A DNA stretch of 64,000 nucleotides, from NCBI GenBank assembly GCA_018136815.1, contig CM030941.1, positions 929,582-993,581 on the forward strand, given 5' to 3'. The translations under genes and the position numbers were made by a program. Source of the stretch: Isochrysis galbana. Its lineage: Eukaryota; Haptophyta; Isochrysidales; Isochrysidaceae. This document shows, piece after piece, positions 63,601-64,000 of the stretch; the first letter of the stretch is position 1; each line of letters opens with the position of its first letter. Under the pieces are notes generated by a model, which had not been told where the DNA came from, did not search any database, and was given only the letters and a program-made list of their open reading frames with translations.

Positions 63601-64000
63601 CTATGCGAGCAGGTTGACACCTTCGTTCATGTCAAATAGACGCTTCACTGAGTCGCCCGTGTGAATACATTTGATGGCTTGTGCGAGAAGTTTGCCCACG
63701 GAGATCTGGCGAACTTTGCGCGACTCGCGATTCACCTTGGAGGGTAGCGGGATGGTGTTTGCAACGATTACCTGTGCCAAGGACAAGACGGAATGACAGG
63801 ACATGTCAAGGAGTGAGGTAGCCGACTTGTGACACGTTCCATGAAGAGGAGACAAAAACGTCGTTTGGGCTCCGCACGTCGTTTCGGCTCCTCTATGTGC
63901 TCATCCTTGCGTTTCAGTGCAGCATCTCCACGGCTTGCGTGCAAGCCCTCGAATTCTGCGACCACCGGCAATGCTTACCTCCTCAACGGCGCATTCCTCG
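63601..64000 (-). CDS. Ribose-phosphate pyrophosphokinase, C-terminal exons
   Basis: Last exon 63771-63601, preceded by a 207 bp GT-AG intron and the end of another exon (64000-63979, EECAVEE). The join reads CAVEEVIVANTIPLP, then RKVRQISVGKLLAQAIKCIHTGDSVKRLF. This is the C-terminal block of PRPP synthetases (TNTIP..., the V..LLAEAI..IH.G.S...LF helix). The enzyme makes PRPP from ribose 5-phosphate and ATP for nucleotide, His and Trp synthesis. The active site lies off the window. Confidence 0.75.

Noticed and set aside
1-64000. CRISPR arrays, operons and bacterial regulatory sites
   Set aside because: The window is eukaryotic with spliced genes; no spaced direct-repeat array was found.

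Overview
The window is nuclear DNA of a eukaryotic microalga. It is GC-rich, with spliceosomal introns of about 75-240 bp, a eukaryote-type tRNA-Gly, low-complexity proline shafts of the kind found on algal surface proteins, and dense transposable elements. A YABBY-like protein and an RLT-like WHIM protein point to the green lineage, probably a prasinophyte-grade chlorophyte. That placement is inference.

Layout: 1-3141 is the 3' part of a proline-shaft receptor (EGF-like, GPS, TM segments). 4749-7885 (-) is a TIM-barrel-like protein fused to an FGE/SUMF1-like domain. 9636-10391 (-) is a possible cullin-like gene, and 10665-11455 (+) a YABBY-like gene. 13168-14441 (-) is an Obg GTPase. 15258-20701 (+) is an unusual regulator with alternating C2HC and GATA-like zinc fingers fused to RLT/WHIM-like modules. 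20.7-28.7 kb is a transposon-rich accessory stretch: a gene interrupted by a hAT element, a tRNA-Gly, retroposons with 12-16 bp target duplications, and a hAT-like element with a retroposon nested inside it. 29199-31553 (-) is a TM9SF/EMP70 nonaspanin. 33037-34077 (-) is an unknown protein, and 36745-38049 (-) a BCCIP/BCP1 homologue. 38.2-41.4 kb holds retroelement 5' ends. 41504-50000 (-) is a second, longer receptor (IPT, REJ-like, proline shaft, EGF, GPS, TM), cut by a 100-N gap. 50101-51128 (-) is the 5' part of NDUFAF7/MidA. 51193-56864 is a complete young Ty1/copia element 64 bp upstream of the NDUFAF7 start codon. 57.1-59.2 kb is a nested element inside a CTA microsatellite. 60240-62388 (-) is a prolyl 4-hydroxylase with three ShK domains. 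63601-64000 (-) is the 3' end of a PRPP synthetase.

Most conserved genes are unrelated housekeeping functions: ribosome GTPase, complex I assembly, endomembrane trafficking, nuclear chaperone/cell cycle, nucleotide synthesis. The link worth noting is between the two proline-shaft receptors and a prolyl 4-hydroxylase of the type that modifies such shafts. I rebuilt exon joins by hand from GT-AG (and three GC-AG) boundaries that keep frame and restore family-conserved sequence. Complete joins were obtained for the FGE-like, YABBY-like, Obg, TM9SF, BCCIP and P4H genes.

The most novel items are the zinc-finger/WHIM fusion, the paired polycystin-1-like receptors that lack visible PLAT and channel modules, the FGE-like protein lacking the usual cysteine pair, and the frequent GC-AG introns.
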